Source: Cristatella mucedo (lineage: Eukaryota > Bryozoa > Phylactolaemata > Cristatellidae). From it: DNA of 64,000 bases. Positions 1-9,539 of the stretch are shown piece by piece. Position 1 is the stretch's first letter. Each line of letters starts with the position of its first letter. Location: assembly GCA_009760855.2 (NCBI GenBank), contig WPIO01000215.1:124001-188000 (forward strand), written 5' to 3'. A program made the translations under genes and the position numbers. The notes beneath the pieces were generated by a model, which saw only the letters and a program-made list of their open reading frames with translations, was not told the origin of the DNA and did not search any database.

Positions 1-111
1 TTGCTGCAAAGAACTGCAGGGCCCTGCAATTTCACGAACAATATCCAGTTCATAAGCAGCAGCTACTGATGCTAAACACTAGATAACAACGCCGATACAG
101 TTTTTTGTAAG

Positions 112-208
112 GTAATGTATCTCTGTTTGTAACTCCACAAAGCCATAGAGACTGAGTGAGTGTTGTTACACAGGAGAGGTTTCTCTATAGTGCACTCAAA
201 GCCCTTAA
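112..208 (-). mobile_element. LINE B 3'-end fragment
   Basis: Read on the minus strand, this matches the terminal part of LINE B seen at 22346-22450 and 43830-43920: a block with tgtggagttac followed by gagatacattac. It is diverged and 5'-truncated. A LINE A 3' end lies immediately to its right in the opposite orientation. Confidence 0.6.
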
Positions 209-490
209 ATTACAAATTAGGACAGCATTTAGTGGGTCCCTGTGATTCGTCCTTGATGTGCTTATGCGTGCTGACACTGTGCATGCTGCCACTAACCACA
301 TTTGCATGCTGACCCTGTGCATGTCACCCCTAACCATATTATTCATTTTGTTTGTTTTTCAAGTATGATTGTACTTACCATTCAATTGCATTTAACTTTG
401 CAGCAAATGTAAAGCGCCTAGAGAGAGATTAAGTTCTCTGAGGGTGCTTTATCAAGTGAATTATTATTACTATTATTATTATTAAATTAA
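209..490 (+). mobile_element. LINE A 3' end with hairpin and ATT tail
   Basis: The 3' untranslated part of LINE A runs from gacagcatttagtgggtccc through the gtgcatgctgccactaacc block. It ends in the hairpin aagcgcctagagagagatt/aagttctctgagggtgctt and an (ATT)n tail with some interruptions. It is 5'-truncated and has no coding part. The same order of blocks recurs at 21415-21700 and 36345-36620. Confidence 0.8.
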
Positions 491-644
491 ATTAACCTTT
501 AATTAAAAATTACCTTTGGTACTTCTTTGGTAGCCAACATACATCATGTCAAGCACCAACGAAAAAGTGAGAGAAGCATGGCTGAGTCAGGAGAGTTACT
601 GAGCTAGTTAGTAGTATGCAAGTAGCACCTCAGGTAGGGTCCAT

Positions 645-800
645 GAGATCCTAGGAGCTAAGGAACTTGCTCGTCAGAACTGATGTCGTGGGTTTGAACC
701 CTGCAACAGAGCTAACCTTCCTTTGTTGCCATCTGCAAGTTGTAGTGACAGTCGTTAATACTCTTCTGCCAAAATGCAAATGAGGCTGGTAAATCAGTTA
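645..800 (+). mobile_element. SINE3, tRNA-derived
   Basis: A tRNA-like head is followed by a B-box-like gtgggtttgaaccctgc at 692-708. A non-tRNA body follows and the copy ends in caaatgaggctggtaaatcag, the tail also seen at the end of SINE2 and of the copy at 63655-63835. A good A box is not obvious. Confidence 0.5.
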
Positions 801-1035
801 ATTTTTATTTTATTTATAGTGTGGCTGGAAAGAATATACTGCAGTCGGCTGCTAAAGATTACACGTCATTGTGTAAGAATTATGGAAGAGAGTTCCATAC
901 TCACTGCAGGATCCTGCAGAGCAAAAGCCTCTGTCGCCAACGATCGATTAGGCAGATGAATGGATGAGCTTACTTATTTATTTATTTATTGTCCACGCAG
1001 AAAGCTGAAACTGGTTCTGGAAGTTTAGCTAAAAA

Positions 1036-1180
1036 AAAATGTAATTCATTTTTATAGCGCCCCCAAGAGAACCTAATCTCTGTTCAGGCGATTCACATGT
1101 GGCTCGGGGCTCGAGCCGACGACCTCAGCCACACCTTGGTCAGGGCCAGCACCTTAACTGCTGGATCAAACCAGCTCGGT
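1036..1180 (-). mobile_element. SINE1, LINE A-tailed
   Basis: On the minus strand this begins gccgagctggtttgatccag, has an internal promoter B-box-like cgtcggctcgagcccc, and ends with the LINE A-type hairpin (gaacagagattaggttctcttgg) and an atgaatt tail. It is inserted in LINE B. Confidence 0.75.
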
Positions 1181-1436
1181 GAGGCATGAAGGAGCCAAGC
1201 TGCGACCAAGCTATGTGGGTCAGTGTAAGAACTTCAACCTTACATAAGGAATCTCTTTCCATTAATGTATCATACATTGTGATTATAACACAGTTATCGC
1301 CGTCCAAGCTGCAGCAGTCACAGCTGCAGGCTGCTTGCCCAGTGGCCTTAGACCTCTGTGATCCAGCATTACCTTCGACCTTAGCACTAAAACCAAACTT
1401 TAGACTGTATTTCCTGCTGTTGTCACAGTGAAACAT

Positions 1437-1590
1437 TAGCTATAATTCATTCGTATAGCACCTTCAGAGTTCTTAATCTCCATGCAGGCACCATATGTGC
1501 CACGGGGTTCGAGCCCACCACCTCAATCATCAATGCACTCACCTTGACCTTGGTTGAGGCAAGCACCTTAACCACTCACCCAAACTAGAG
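1437..1590 (-). mobile_element. SINE1
   Basis: Same layout as the copy at 1036-1180: tRNA-like head at the right end, B-box-like gtgggctcgaacccc, then the gagattaagaactct hairpin and an atgaatta tail at the left end. It is moderately diverged. Confidence 0.7.
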
Positions 1591-2442
1591 TGGCTTTAAT
1601 TCTGCAAAGCTACTAAGGAATGCAGTATGTGAGTAGCCACAGGCAACTTCCCTAGGAATGATCCGAAAACACTATCAGGTAGAATGTCCGGCAGATCTCA
1701 AACTCTGCCTATACAACCACCCAGAAGCTCTGGCAAGCAGGTTTTTATTTAATGCAAATGATCAACGGTCTGCGGCCACAAGGCACAGGAGTGCATGTAA
1801 TCAGGCCGGCCCGAAGCCTGCGGTTATGGACAGGGATCCGGACCGGAATGGGACAACACGGATCGAAACCCCTGGCACTGAATTCGAGCCACCGACTTGT
1901 ATACAATTATTGGCAATCAGCAGGCAGAGTAAAAAAGGGCAAATCTATGGAAACAAGATGGAGCCGGAGCTCATTCTCATGCCGAGTTGCTCGTAGCCAT
2001 TTGCCGAGCTAACGGATCCTAATCTTCACACCCCCTCCTACCGGCAAGCAGCAAAGTAACTCTGCACAGCTGATCAACTATCAGCTAGATTTACTAAATA
2101 AATCTTAACGAACCAGAGAGATAAACTACCTCTAGAAAAAAAGAGCACATCGGATAGGCAGCAGCTTTAACAAAGTCCACATCCTGCACCAAAGGTGTAT
2201 TCGAACGAACAATTAGCTAAATCGGATCGACGAGTGGATTCTCTGAAGAGACACTGGCAGAACCGCAAAGTGGTTAGGCTTTGCAACAACCGGGTGCTGC
2301 AAGCTAGCTCCTAGCCAATAAGAAGCTGGCAGCGAAGCCAGCCTTCCTGTTAGGCCTTGACCAAGCTTCCTACTTACCAAACCTTCAGCGACTACTGCAA
2401 AGGCTGCTGCTTCGGCATCCATTTGCCACTCGGGGTACTCAC
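1591..2442. other. No gene recognised
   Basis: I see no convincing exon or repeat here. Short open frames exist on both strands but have neither splice sites in a useful place nor recognisable motifs. Confidence 0.4.
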
Positions 2443-2546
2443 CTTTCGCCGGTCAGCTGTCTGAGGTAGTCAAAGGCCTCGTAGAAGTTCCGTGTCACCA
2501 CAGCTGCATTATCGTCACCTTGACTACTGACTAGTGTGGCAGCCAT
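2443..2546 (-). CDS. Candidate alternative first coding exon (MAATLVSSQG...)
   Basis: The minus strand has an ATG at 2546 in a strong context (A at -3, G at +4). It is followed by 34 codons, starting MAATLVSSQGDDNAAVV and ending FDYLRQLTGE, and then a consensus donor, gaaag|gtgagt, at 2443/2442. The exon ends with two bases of a codon (ag), exactly like the last NAV exon at 7588, so both could splice to the same downstream exon. That makes it a candidate internal-promoter first exon of NAV, a pattern known for vertebrate NAV genes. It could equally be the first exon of an unrelated gene running off the left edge. I do not recognise the protein segment. Upstream sequence (2550-3000) is GC-rich and contains a tttataaa box near 2930. 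An acceptor-like ttacccag just before eight G's (2573) leaves open that this is an internal exon. Confidence 0.45.
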
Positions 2547-4560
2547 GCTCCGGCCGAGCAGCAGCCCCCCCCCTGGGTAAGATCAGCAGCTCATCTAGTA
2601 TCAGCCTCCAGCTCCTCTGAGGTGAGTGGGACTTCTTCGAGGCAGCCGAAGTTCGACTTCGAAGCCTTGCCGAATCGAGAGCAGACAGGTCTGGCAGTCG
2701 CAGTGGCCCAGCCCCCTGTTAGCCTGTGCTGCCGGCCTCCGCGACGGTATTTGGCTTGCTTCAAACGACCAGAATCCAGGTCCGACCGAAGCCGGCAGCC
2801 AGCTAGCCAGCCAGCCAGCCAGCCAAGCAGGGCCAGACCTCAGATCCGACGAGTGAATCGCTTTCTGGCTGGCCGGCCGGCTGGGCCCCACCCAGCCCCT
2901 CTAACTGAACAAGCCGAACTGTGCTGTGTTTATAAACAGGACCACCCAAAAGGGTCGATTGACTACCTGGTGAATGACTGAGAATACAAAGAGAGCTGGG
3001 CCGAAGGAAAGCATTTAGCAGCCATTAGCCAGCCTGGAATTAGCAGCTCTTTTGTCCCCAAATAACAATAACAAGTTGTGAGGTCACACCTGCAGTGGGT
3101 AGCTGCAACTCCCGTGGGCAAAGGTGGCTACTCCACCTCAATCCCAGTCATCCCTCCCCCGGAAAAAAATTAGAGGACGTCGGTCCGAATCAGCAATCAG
3201 CAATTGCAGCAGCTCTGGCTGTCACAGCTAGGAAGTGCTCGAGCAGCCGTGCTACTCGGGCTCATCGTTCTGCCTGCTGCAATAGTAGCTCCGGCATCCA
3301 TTCTAGTTTGACAGCTTCAAATTCGCAAATAAAACAGAGGCACAAAGGAAGCAACTGAAATAGACCTTCTGGAGAGGCTTCGGGCACACAAAAACATTTC
3401 CACAATAATAATAATTACAAAGTATCTGCATGAAGCAATGAAAGAAAGAAATCTCTATGTTGGCACTTTAAAATCGCGATTAATCTTTAAAAAACGGTAG
3501 CACAAGGGTGACAAGGATGTATGTTTCACGGACAGACCTGTGTAGATAACCGCAATGACTTCAAGGGTACCTACAGTCTGCATAAAGACAGACACTGCTT
3601 CGACGATACTGTGATTGCCATTCCTACAGCAACTTCTGGCACTGCAGCAGGTTGAACCATGAAATAAGAAGCTAATATGCACTCATGCAGAGAAACAGTT
3701 GCAGTTTTCGGACAATAGGTCTTGGTAGCACATTCAGGAGATGGTAAAGTATCAGGATTTTGGCGTGCCGAAGGCCCCTTTCTCAAAAAATTCAATGCGA
3801 CTACTGTGTTTGGCACTTCTTGGGGAGTGGTCAAGGTCTGAGACCTCTGGTTTCGTGCATAAGTAGACCTGGACATAGAATAGACCTGGTTCGAGATTTA
3901 TGCAAGCAATCAGCAGAGCAGTTACAACGACATGCCAACCAACAACATTTCCTGGTGAAAAAAGAGCTGCAGAAGCAACCTGATACAGAAGTCTCAGAAT
4001 ATACCTGAAATGCCAAAAGAATGGTGATCTGAATGAAGTAAAAAAGTTTCAATTAAGCACATGAGAAGTTGGTTAAATTTAGCTAATGCATTCGACAAGC
4101 AGAGAGGTCAGTCATAGAAAATGGTACACAATAATTCTTTATTTCCTCACTCATCCACAAACCCTGTCTGGCAGCCTTTCCTTTGTACCGTGCTATAATT
4201 GCATACATTTTTTGGACCATTCAGGCCTTTGATTGTGTATGCTCAAACTAGCAGACTTCAAACCCTTGATGGTCTCTGAGAATTTGCAAGGGAAGGTTGT
4301 CCGAAGGCATATTGAGGAGGGAAATACCCTCTAAATTAAGTCAATCGTACTTATCAGTGCTCAGACTGTGCAAAACAGTAGTTTGTAAGGTATAACAAAG
4401 TAGAAATAACAAATAATTGGCCCAGCAATGACAAAACATAGTCATTTCACTTTTTTGTGCCTAACAAACAAACTAAAGAGGCAGCACACTCAATACGTTA
4501 CAAATGCTGCTAAACCGCTCGAATCCCGTGCTTTAGCTCTGCTTTTTCGGCCTGAAGACC
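2547..4560. other. Intergenic or intronic sequence; GC-rich block at 2600-3000
   Basis: The first 450 bp are GC-rich with cagc/ccgg short repeats (around 2800-2880) and a TATA-like tttataaa near 2930. This would suit a promoter for the exon at 2546, but nothing proves it. A plus-strand donor-like gag|gtgagt occurs at 2620. The remainder to 4560 shows no recognisable gene. Confidence 0.35.
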
Positions 4561-4561
4561 T

Positions 4562-4690
4562 AATAATAATAATGGTAATGCAATTGATATAGCTCCCTCA
4601 GAGAACTAAATCTCTTTCTAGGCGCTTCACATTTCCTGCAGGGGGAAGCACAATTGAATGGTGAGTAACATCGTGCTTGATAAACATGAA
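4562..4690 (-). mobile_element. LINE A 3' end, beside an inverted LINE A segment
   Basis: From left to right this is an ATT-type tail, the hairpin (ccctcagagaactaaatctctttctaggcgct) and the start of the LINE A 3' untranslated region, all in minus orientation. The adjacent 4692-5060 is LINE A in plus orientation. This head arrangement is what 5' inversion by twin priming leaves. Confidence 0.75.
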
Positions 4691-4691
4691 T

Positions 4692-5660
4692 ACACATCAT
4701 ACCACCTCTCGCCGACCTGCACTGGCTACCAGTCAAGCAACAGATTTACTTCAAGGTTTTGTCACTCACTTTCAGGTCATTTCATTCTTTGGCTCCAGCC
4801 TATCTCTCAGATCTACTCCCCCACTAGGCAAAGCATCGTACCACCTGCTTTTCGGAATCCAACAGTTTGCCAATACCTCGTACAAACTTCAAATCCTTTG
4901 GAGACCGGGGGTTTAGGTTGTATAATCCCAAAGCCTGGAACTCCCTCCCGACTTGTGCCAGAACATCCCCTGACTTGACAACATTTAAAAAGAACTTAAA
5001 ACACACCTATTTACGACAGCATTTAGTGGGTCCCTGTGATTCGTCCTTGATGTGCTTAATAACAAAAATATTAATAATAATGCACTTGATAAAGTACTCT
5101 CAGAGAACTTAATCTCTTTCTAGGCGCTTTAAATTTGGGGTGACATGCACAGGGTCGGCATGCAAATGTGGTTAGTGGCAGCCTGCAGTGTCAACAGGGA
5201 TAATCACAGCAAATGTAAAGCGCCTAGAAAGAGAGTAAGTTCTCTGAGAGCACTTTATCAAGTGCATTATTATTAATATTATTGTTATTAAGCACATCAA
5301 GGACGAATCACAGGGACCCACTAAATGCTGTCGTAAGTAGGTGTGTTTTTAAGTACCTTTTAAATGTGGTCAGGTCAGGGGATGTTCTGATGCAGGTCGG
5401 GAGGGAGTTCCAGACTTTGGGAGCATAAAACTAAATGCACGCCACGGTCTCCAAAGGATTTGAAGTTTGTAAGAGGTATTGGCAAACTGTTGGATTCCGA
5501 AAAGCAGGTGGTACGATGCTTGGCCTGGTGGGGGAGTAGATCTGAGAGATAGGCTGGAGCCAAATAATGAAATGACCTGAAAGTGAGTGACAAAACCTTG
5601 AAGTCGATCTGTTGCTTGACTGGTAGCCAGTGCAGGTCGGCGAGAAGTGGTATGATGTGT
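4692..5660. repeat. Large inverted repeat made of LINE A
   Basis: The left arm 4692-5136 (about 445 bp) is near-complementary to the right arm 5211-5660 (about 450 bp), with a spacer of about 74 bp. Each arm holds the LINE A RT C-terminal coding end, then the same abnormal junction gtgcttaataac, then an inverted LINE A tail with hairpin. Sharing that junction, and variants such as aacagtttgccaatacc, shows that one arm was copied from the other and that they are not two independent insertions. Confidence 0.85.
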
Positions 5661-5920
5661 CAACTGCGACGCTCACGACAGACAAGCCTAGCTGCAGAGT
5701 TTTGCACCAGCTGCAATCGCTTGATTGCACATGCCGGTAGGCCCGTAGGCAGTGATTCGCCGAAGTCGAGACTGGATGTCACGAATGTATGGACCAACTT
5801 GGACGTAGTATCCTTATCTAAACAAGCCCGAATTCTAGCAATGTTATGTAGCTAAAAGTAGGCAGACTTGACTGTGGAGCTGATGTGGTCGTCTAACGAG
5901 AGGTCACTTTGGAATATGAC
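5661..5920 (-). mobile_element. LINE A coding end, continuation of the right arm
   Basis: The minus-strand LINE A continues beyond the palindrome with the [10 protein letters not shown]-type RT/thumb region seen intact at 46860-46390, here broken by substitutions and stops. It ends near 5920. Confidence 0.65.
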
Positions 5921-6149
5921 ATGTAGATTTTGAGCTGATTCAACAGGAGGGAGATATGCTGGCAGAGCCAATTTTGAGCGTCAGCCTTTCCAATCTCTGA
6001 ATCAAACTGGGTTCGCCCATAACTAGTAACCTTACAAGGAACAACATTGAAGTTTTTTATCGACCCCGGCTGAGTGGACTCTTGGGCCAGCTTTATACAT
6101 AGGGGCAGACAAGACTTAGAGGCTTCCACTCAGCTTGAAGCAGAAAATG

Positions 6150-6265
6150 CAGAGTCGCAGTTGAGCCTACACCACACGAATCACTACGCGATAGAGGCAA
6201 TACAAGATTGCCCTGCTGTGAGACTCGAACCCACGATGTAGGTCTTGAAATTTACACCTGCCTTA
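6150..6265 (-). mobile_element. Diverged tRNA-like SINE
   Basis: On the minus strand there is a B-box-like gtgggttcgagtctcac (6206-6222), followed by gggcaatcttgtattgcc as in SINE2. The head is degraded. Confidence 0.5.
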
Positions 6266-6384
6266 CATGTGGGCTACTATTATGCAGGCATGCTACATGA
6301 TGCATATGCATGCTGCAAGACCTGCTTGCCTGCCCTGTGCCATGGCAGCCACGACATCTCCGGCAACACAATGTCAAGCTAATA

Positions 6385-6640
6385 GCACTTTCACCCTAAG
6401 AGAACTTCACTCTTTTTTTAGAGACTTTACAAATGCTGCACAGGAAGCACTAGCATATGGTGAGAGGTGAGATGCACCATGTGTCAGCTTGCTTACTATG
6501 GTTAGTGGTAACGTGTATATCGTAAGCACACACAAGCATACATAAATAAAAAATCCCAGGGACCCAGCAAATGATGTAACGAACAGGTGCGTTTTAGCTT
6601 CTTTTCTAGTGACGTCAATCGTTAGCTTTTTGGCTGTCTG
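6385..6640 (-). mobile_element. Diverged LINE A 3' end
   Basis: A degenerate tail hairpin (ccctaagagaacttcactctttttttagagacttta) is followed by the gcacaggaagca, gtgagaggtgagatgcacc and gttagtggtaacg blocks of the LINE A 3' untranslated region, all on the minus strand. Confidence 0.6.
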
Positions 6641-7587
6641 CCCAAGCAAACAGCTTATGTAGGATCATGTCAGTGATGCAGGGCTCTATGGCCTGCAGAA
6701 TATGAGGGTTGCCTTCGCCCCAGCAGCAGCTGGCTCCAATACTAAGTAACGATGTCAGCTGCAGTAGAACTTTCCAAGAGCTAGATTAACTTGGATTGCT
6801 TAACAAAGACTGGCCATGAGGAGGGCCCCCAGCCCTCTCACAGACGACCACCCAGAAGCCTTCCTCAGCCACCCTCAAAGGTTACTACCTGCTTGGCTGC
6901 ACGGCCGGCAGCATCCAAAGCAGTGACAGGGCAGTGACTGTTGTATCGACTGCCAGTGCAGCCTGCGGCTGCTTTAAATGGCTGCCTAGTTTAACAAAAG
7001 GCGCAGTTACTGTTCAGCTAAAGCAGGTTTAATCCGCAGCCGAACGAAGAGATGACCTAGCTGATTATGCAGCCACTTGATATATTGTAAAATAGTACAA
7101 TTTCTGCATTTCCTCTCAAATCTGACCCACGGTGGGAGTTTCAGCAGCATCAGCAGTAGCAGCAGTAAGAGTATCACGAGGTGATGCAAGTTGCCAATCT
7201 GAAATAGCCGAAAGGAGCTCCATCGAAACCAACAAAATTGTCTTTTGCCACAGACAACCGAAACTCCTTGCCACTGTAGGAAGCTCAAATGAACTTTAGA
7301 ACTCGAAATACCGTTGACATAATCGATCTAACGGCTCAGGTGGATGGATAGTTCGGGCATGTCAAACGCCCTTTATGAGCTTGGGGCCGTTGCAATAAGG
7401 CAAGTTATTATCACTCACACCAGCGTGGCAGGGCTGTTAAGAGATTTAGTTCTCTTGTGGTACATGTACTGGTAATACTGCGATTGCTAATATTTATGCT
7501 GGGAGCTAGCTTCACCAGTGAAATGAATGTAGAGAGAACAGGAAAGAGACCGATGACTCGCAGGTGCTTGCTGGGCTACTAACATAC

Positions 7588-7762
7588 CTCTCGGGACCAC
7601 AGCCTCCACTGACGCCAAGATCTTCATCATCATCATCGTCATCATCGTCGTCGATGCCACCACCGGCTAGCAAACGGCTGCTCTTGGTCATGCATTCTTC
7701 GACGGCCATCATCCCCTCACGAAAGCGCTGCTGCATCTTTCGTGCATAGATCGAAGCTCCAC
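7588..7762 (-). CDS. NAV: Navigator exon: GGASIYARKM and acidic run
   Basis: The acceptor ttcatcag (7763) opens with two bases that complete the Gly codon of the previous exon. The reading is GGASIYARKMQQRFREGMMA, then VEECMTKSSRLLAGGG, nine Asp residues, EDLGVSGGCGPE, and two bases before the donor gag|gtatgt at 7588/7587. In vertebrate Navigators the block after SGYMTDGG reads -LYTRRLNRL-DGMAVV-E-, and the Tyr, Arg, Gly-Met and Glu positions line up here. The acidic run sits where the family has a DADSWDDSSS stretch. The Asp codons are interspersed GAT/GAC, encoded by the tcatcatcgtc tract at 7625-7660. The next exon must begin with one base; I could not find it in 1-7587. Confidence 0.85.
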
Positions 7763-7924
7763 CTGATGAAAAAACATAGTAGCTGTGTCATCATGGATAA
7801 GCTCGGCCATAATTTAATAGGAAACTCATAAATAGATGCTTCGTGTGCACGTATCAGCTCACCTGCATACTGCTTGGTGTGCTTGTTGATTGCGGATGTT
7901 ACCACAAAATATTTGGTAATGCTT

Positions 7925-7995
7925 TTTATACAGCAACTGCAAAGTGCCTAGAGAGAGATTCAGTTCTCTGAGCGTGCTATACAAATTTAATAATA
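7925..7995 (+). mobile_element. Solo LINE A/SINE1-type 3' tail
   Basis: It carries only the terminal hairpin (gtgcctagagagagattcagttctctgagcgtgc) and a short A/T-rich tail with taataatattg. It is an extreme 5' truncation. Confidence 0.6.
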
Positions 7996-8599
7996 TTGTT
8001 GTTATATAGATATTATGCTGCAAGCCCAAATATACAGTTGTTCTTGGACATTGATAGTTTCCATATTGTCGCTTGCTTGCTGTCAAACATTTTTTGGATT
8101 GAAATAGTGCTCATCCACATAATGTTGATCTTAGACCCCACTATTTACACAGAAGAGAGTGGTGATGCAACTTGGAACAAGGATAAGAAAATCTAACATA
8201 GATGTATGTATACAGCAAGATAGTGAGCCAGTGCATTGCTGCGTATTTTTAAATTCTGCCATGCATTAGCAAACGCCTTCAGTACTCAGCGAGGCTCCTC
8301 CTTTCTCTAATTATCACTCCATTACCTCATATGATAGCCTAGTCAATATAGTAGGACGAAACGCGATTGGATAACCTTGTGCCAAACTAAAAGCTTGGGT
8401 TTAAAAGTTGTCCCTCGATCGAGCATCATATTTTGATACTCACGGAAGCCCAGCTAATTGAAAATGATACCAGCAATGTATTTTGGCCAACAAACGTCAG
8501 GATGAGTCTTGAGCTAGTTATATGACATTACCAGCATAGCACACAAAAACAAATTTCATATCTTCTATCAGTAGCACCAAGTGGATTTTTATTCCATCG

Positions 8600-8745
8600 A
8601 GTGCCGAGCTGGTTATGCCCAGTGGTTAAGGTACTCATCCCAATGAAGGTCTGGCCGAGGTCGCTGGCTCGAGCTCTGGAGCGTTTGTGAAGCTCCTGAA
8701 CAGATTAAGTTCTCTTAGGGTGCTATACTAATGAATTATATTTGT
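8600..8745 (+). mobile_element. SINE1
   Basis: The order is tRNA-like head gccgagctggttatgcccag, A-box-like agtggttaaggt, B-box-like gctggctcgagctct, hairpin gaacagattaagttctcttagggtgc, and tail aatgaatta. Confidence 0.75.
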
Positions 8746-8844
8746 ATATTCTCTTAAGATTATGGATCAACCAGACACACACACACACTTGAAACGGTTT
8801 CTCCCAGAAACATTTTCGCGCTGTACCCGGTGCTGGGTAGGTGA

Positions 8845-9075
8845 TGAAAATAATATCAATAGTAATAATAATACTTACAGAGAACCTAGCCTCTTTCTAG
8901 GTACTTGACACATGCAAAAATAGGAAGCATGATCAAATTATAATTGGTAATTTGCACAATATCAGCAAGCACAACATGGTTAGAAGTAACAGGCAGAGTG
9001 TTAACATTTAAAATATGGTTAGTGGAGATACCACTGCCTGGTGTGACATGCCGGCTGCCTTTGCAAAATTACAGC
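8845..9075 (-). mobile_element. Diverged LINE A 3' end
   Basis: An (ATT)n-type tail at the left, the hairpin cagagaacctagcctctttctaggtactt, and the 3' UTR blocks aggaagcatgatcaaa, caagcacaacatggttag and ggttagtgg follow in LINE A order on the minus strand. Confidence 0.65.
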
Positions 9076-9365
9076 TAGACATGAAAGTACACCACAACCT
9101 TGGTAATCTCCAATTCTCTAACCCTTTTGAGTTGTAAAACCACCCAGCTCTCGCAGATGAGCTCATGAGTGCTTAGCCAATCGACATTCCAGATCGACAA
9201 CCACCTGACAACTGCAAGCAAAGTCTAACCTAATCGTTAGTGCCTGAGCTGCCTGGGTGCCACGCACGACCCAGACGAACCGTGACTGAAATGTGTCCAG
9301 TGCTAAACTGACGATGAACTGAAGTAGCTAGCTCTCCGAAACCAATGCCAGAGGTGGAGGATTAC

Positions 9366-9538
9366 CTTCACTTAGATAGCCACTGAAGTCGTCATAGTGA
9401 TTACCAGTGGCACAGTCGGCCACGTCGGATAGGTAGCCAGCAGAGTAGGAGTCCAAATCTGATGAGCAGTCGTCGCTGCCGCTTCGCAGGCTGCGGACCG
9501 ATGACTTGGTCATGAACGAGCGGTGCATTAAGCCAAAC
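9366..9538 (-). CDS. NAV: Navigator exon: AGYLSD...DDFSGYLSEG signature
   Basis: The acceptor gaccttag precedes 9538 and the donor gaag|gtaatc follows 9366. The exon has 173 bp: one base, 57 codons, one base. It reads FGLMHRSFMTKSSVRSLRSG, SDDCSSDLDSYSAGYLSD, VADCATGNHYDDFSGYLSEG. Human NAV proteins have DAGYMSDGDVLGK...DDINSGYMTDGG in this place. The two Gly-Tyr-Met/Leu-Ser/Thr-Asp/Glu repeats with the same spacing and the intervening Asp-Asp are the strongest homology in the whole window. The joined codon with the next exon gives the second Gly of SEGG, as in the family. Confidence 0.88.
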
Positions 9539-9539
9539 C

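Larger units (their letters stand above)
525..1260 (-). mobile_element. Old LINE B copy interrupted by SINE insertions
   Basis: Blocks from the LINE B coding end can be recognised: 525-640, 815-1035 and 1180-1260 all match parts of 22490-22860 in the same order. The reading frame is destroyed. A tRNA-like SINE3 (about 645-800) and a SINE1 (1036-1180) break it. The SINE1 sits exactly between two halves that are adjacent in the intact copy (gttcagct / aggtatgaagga). Confidence 0.6.

Noticed and set aside
4658-5112. Independent protein-coding genes at the inverted repeat
   Set aside because: All frames there are pieces of the LINE A RT end or its antisense.
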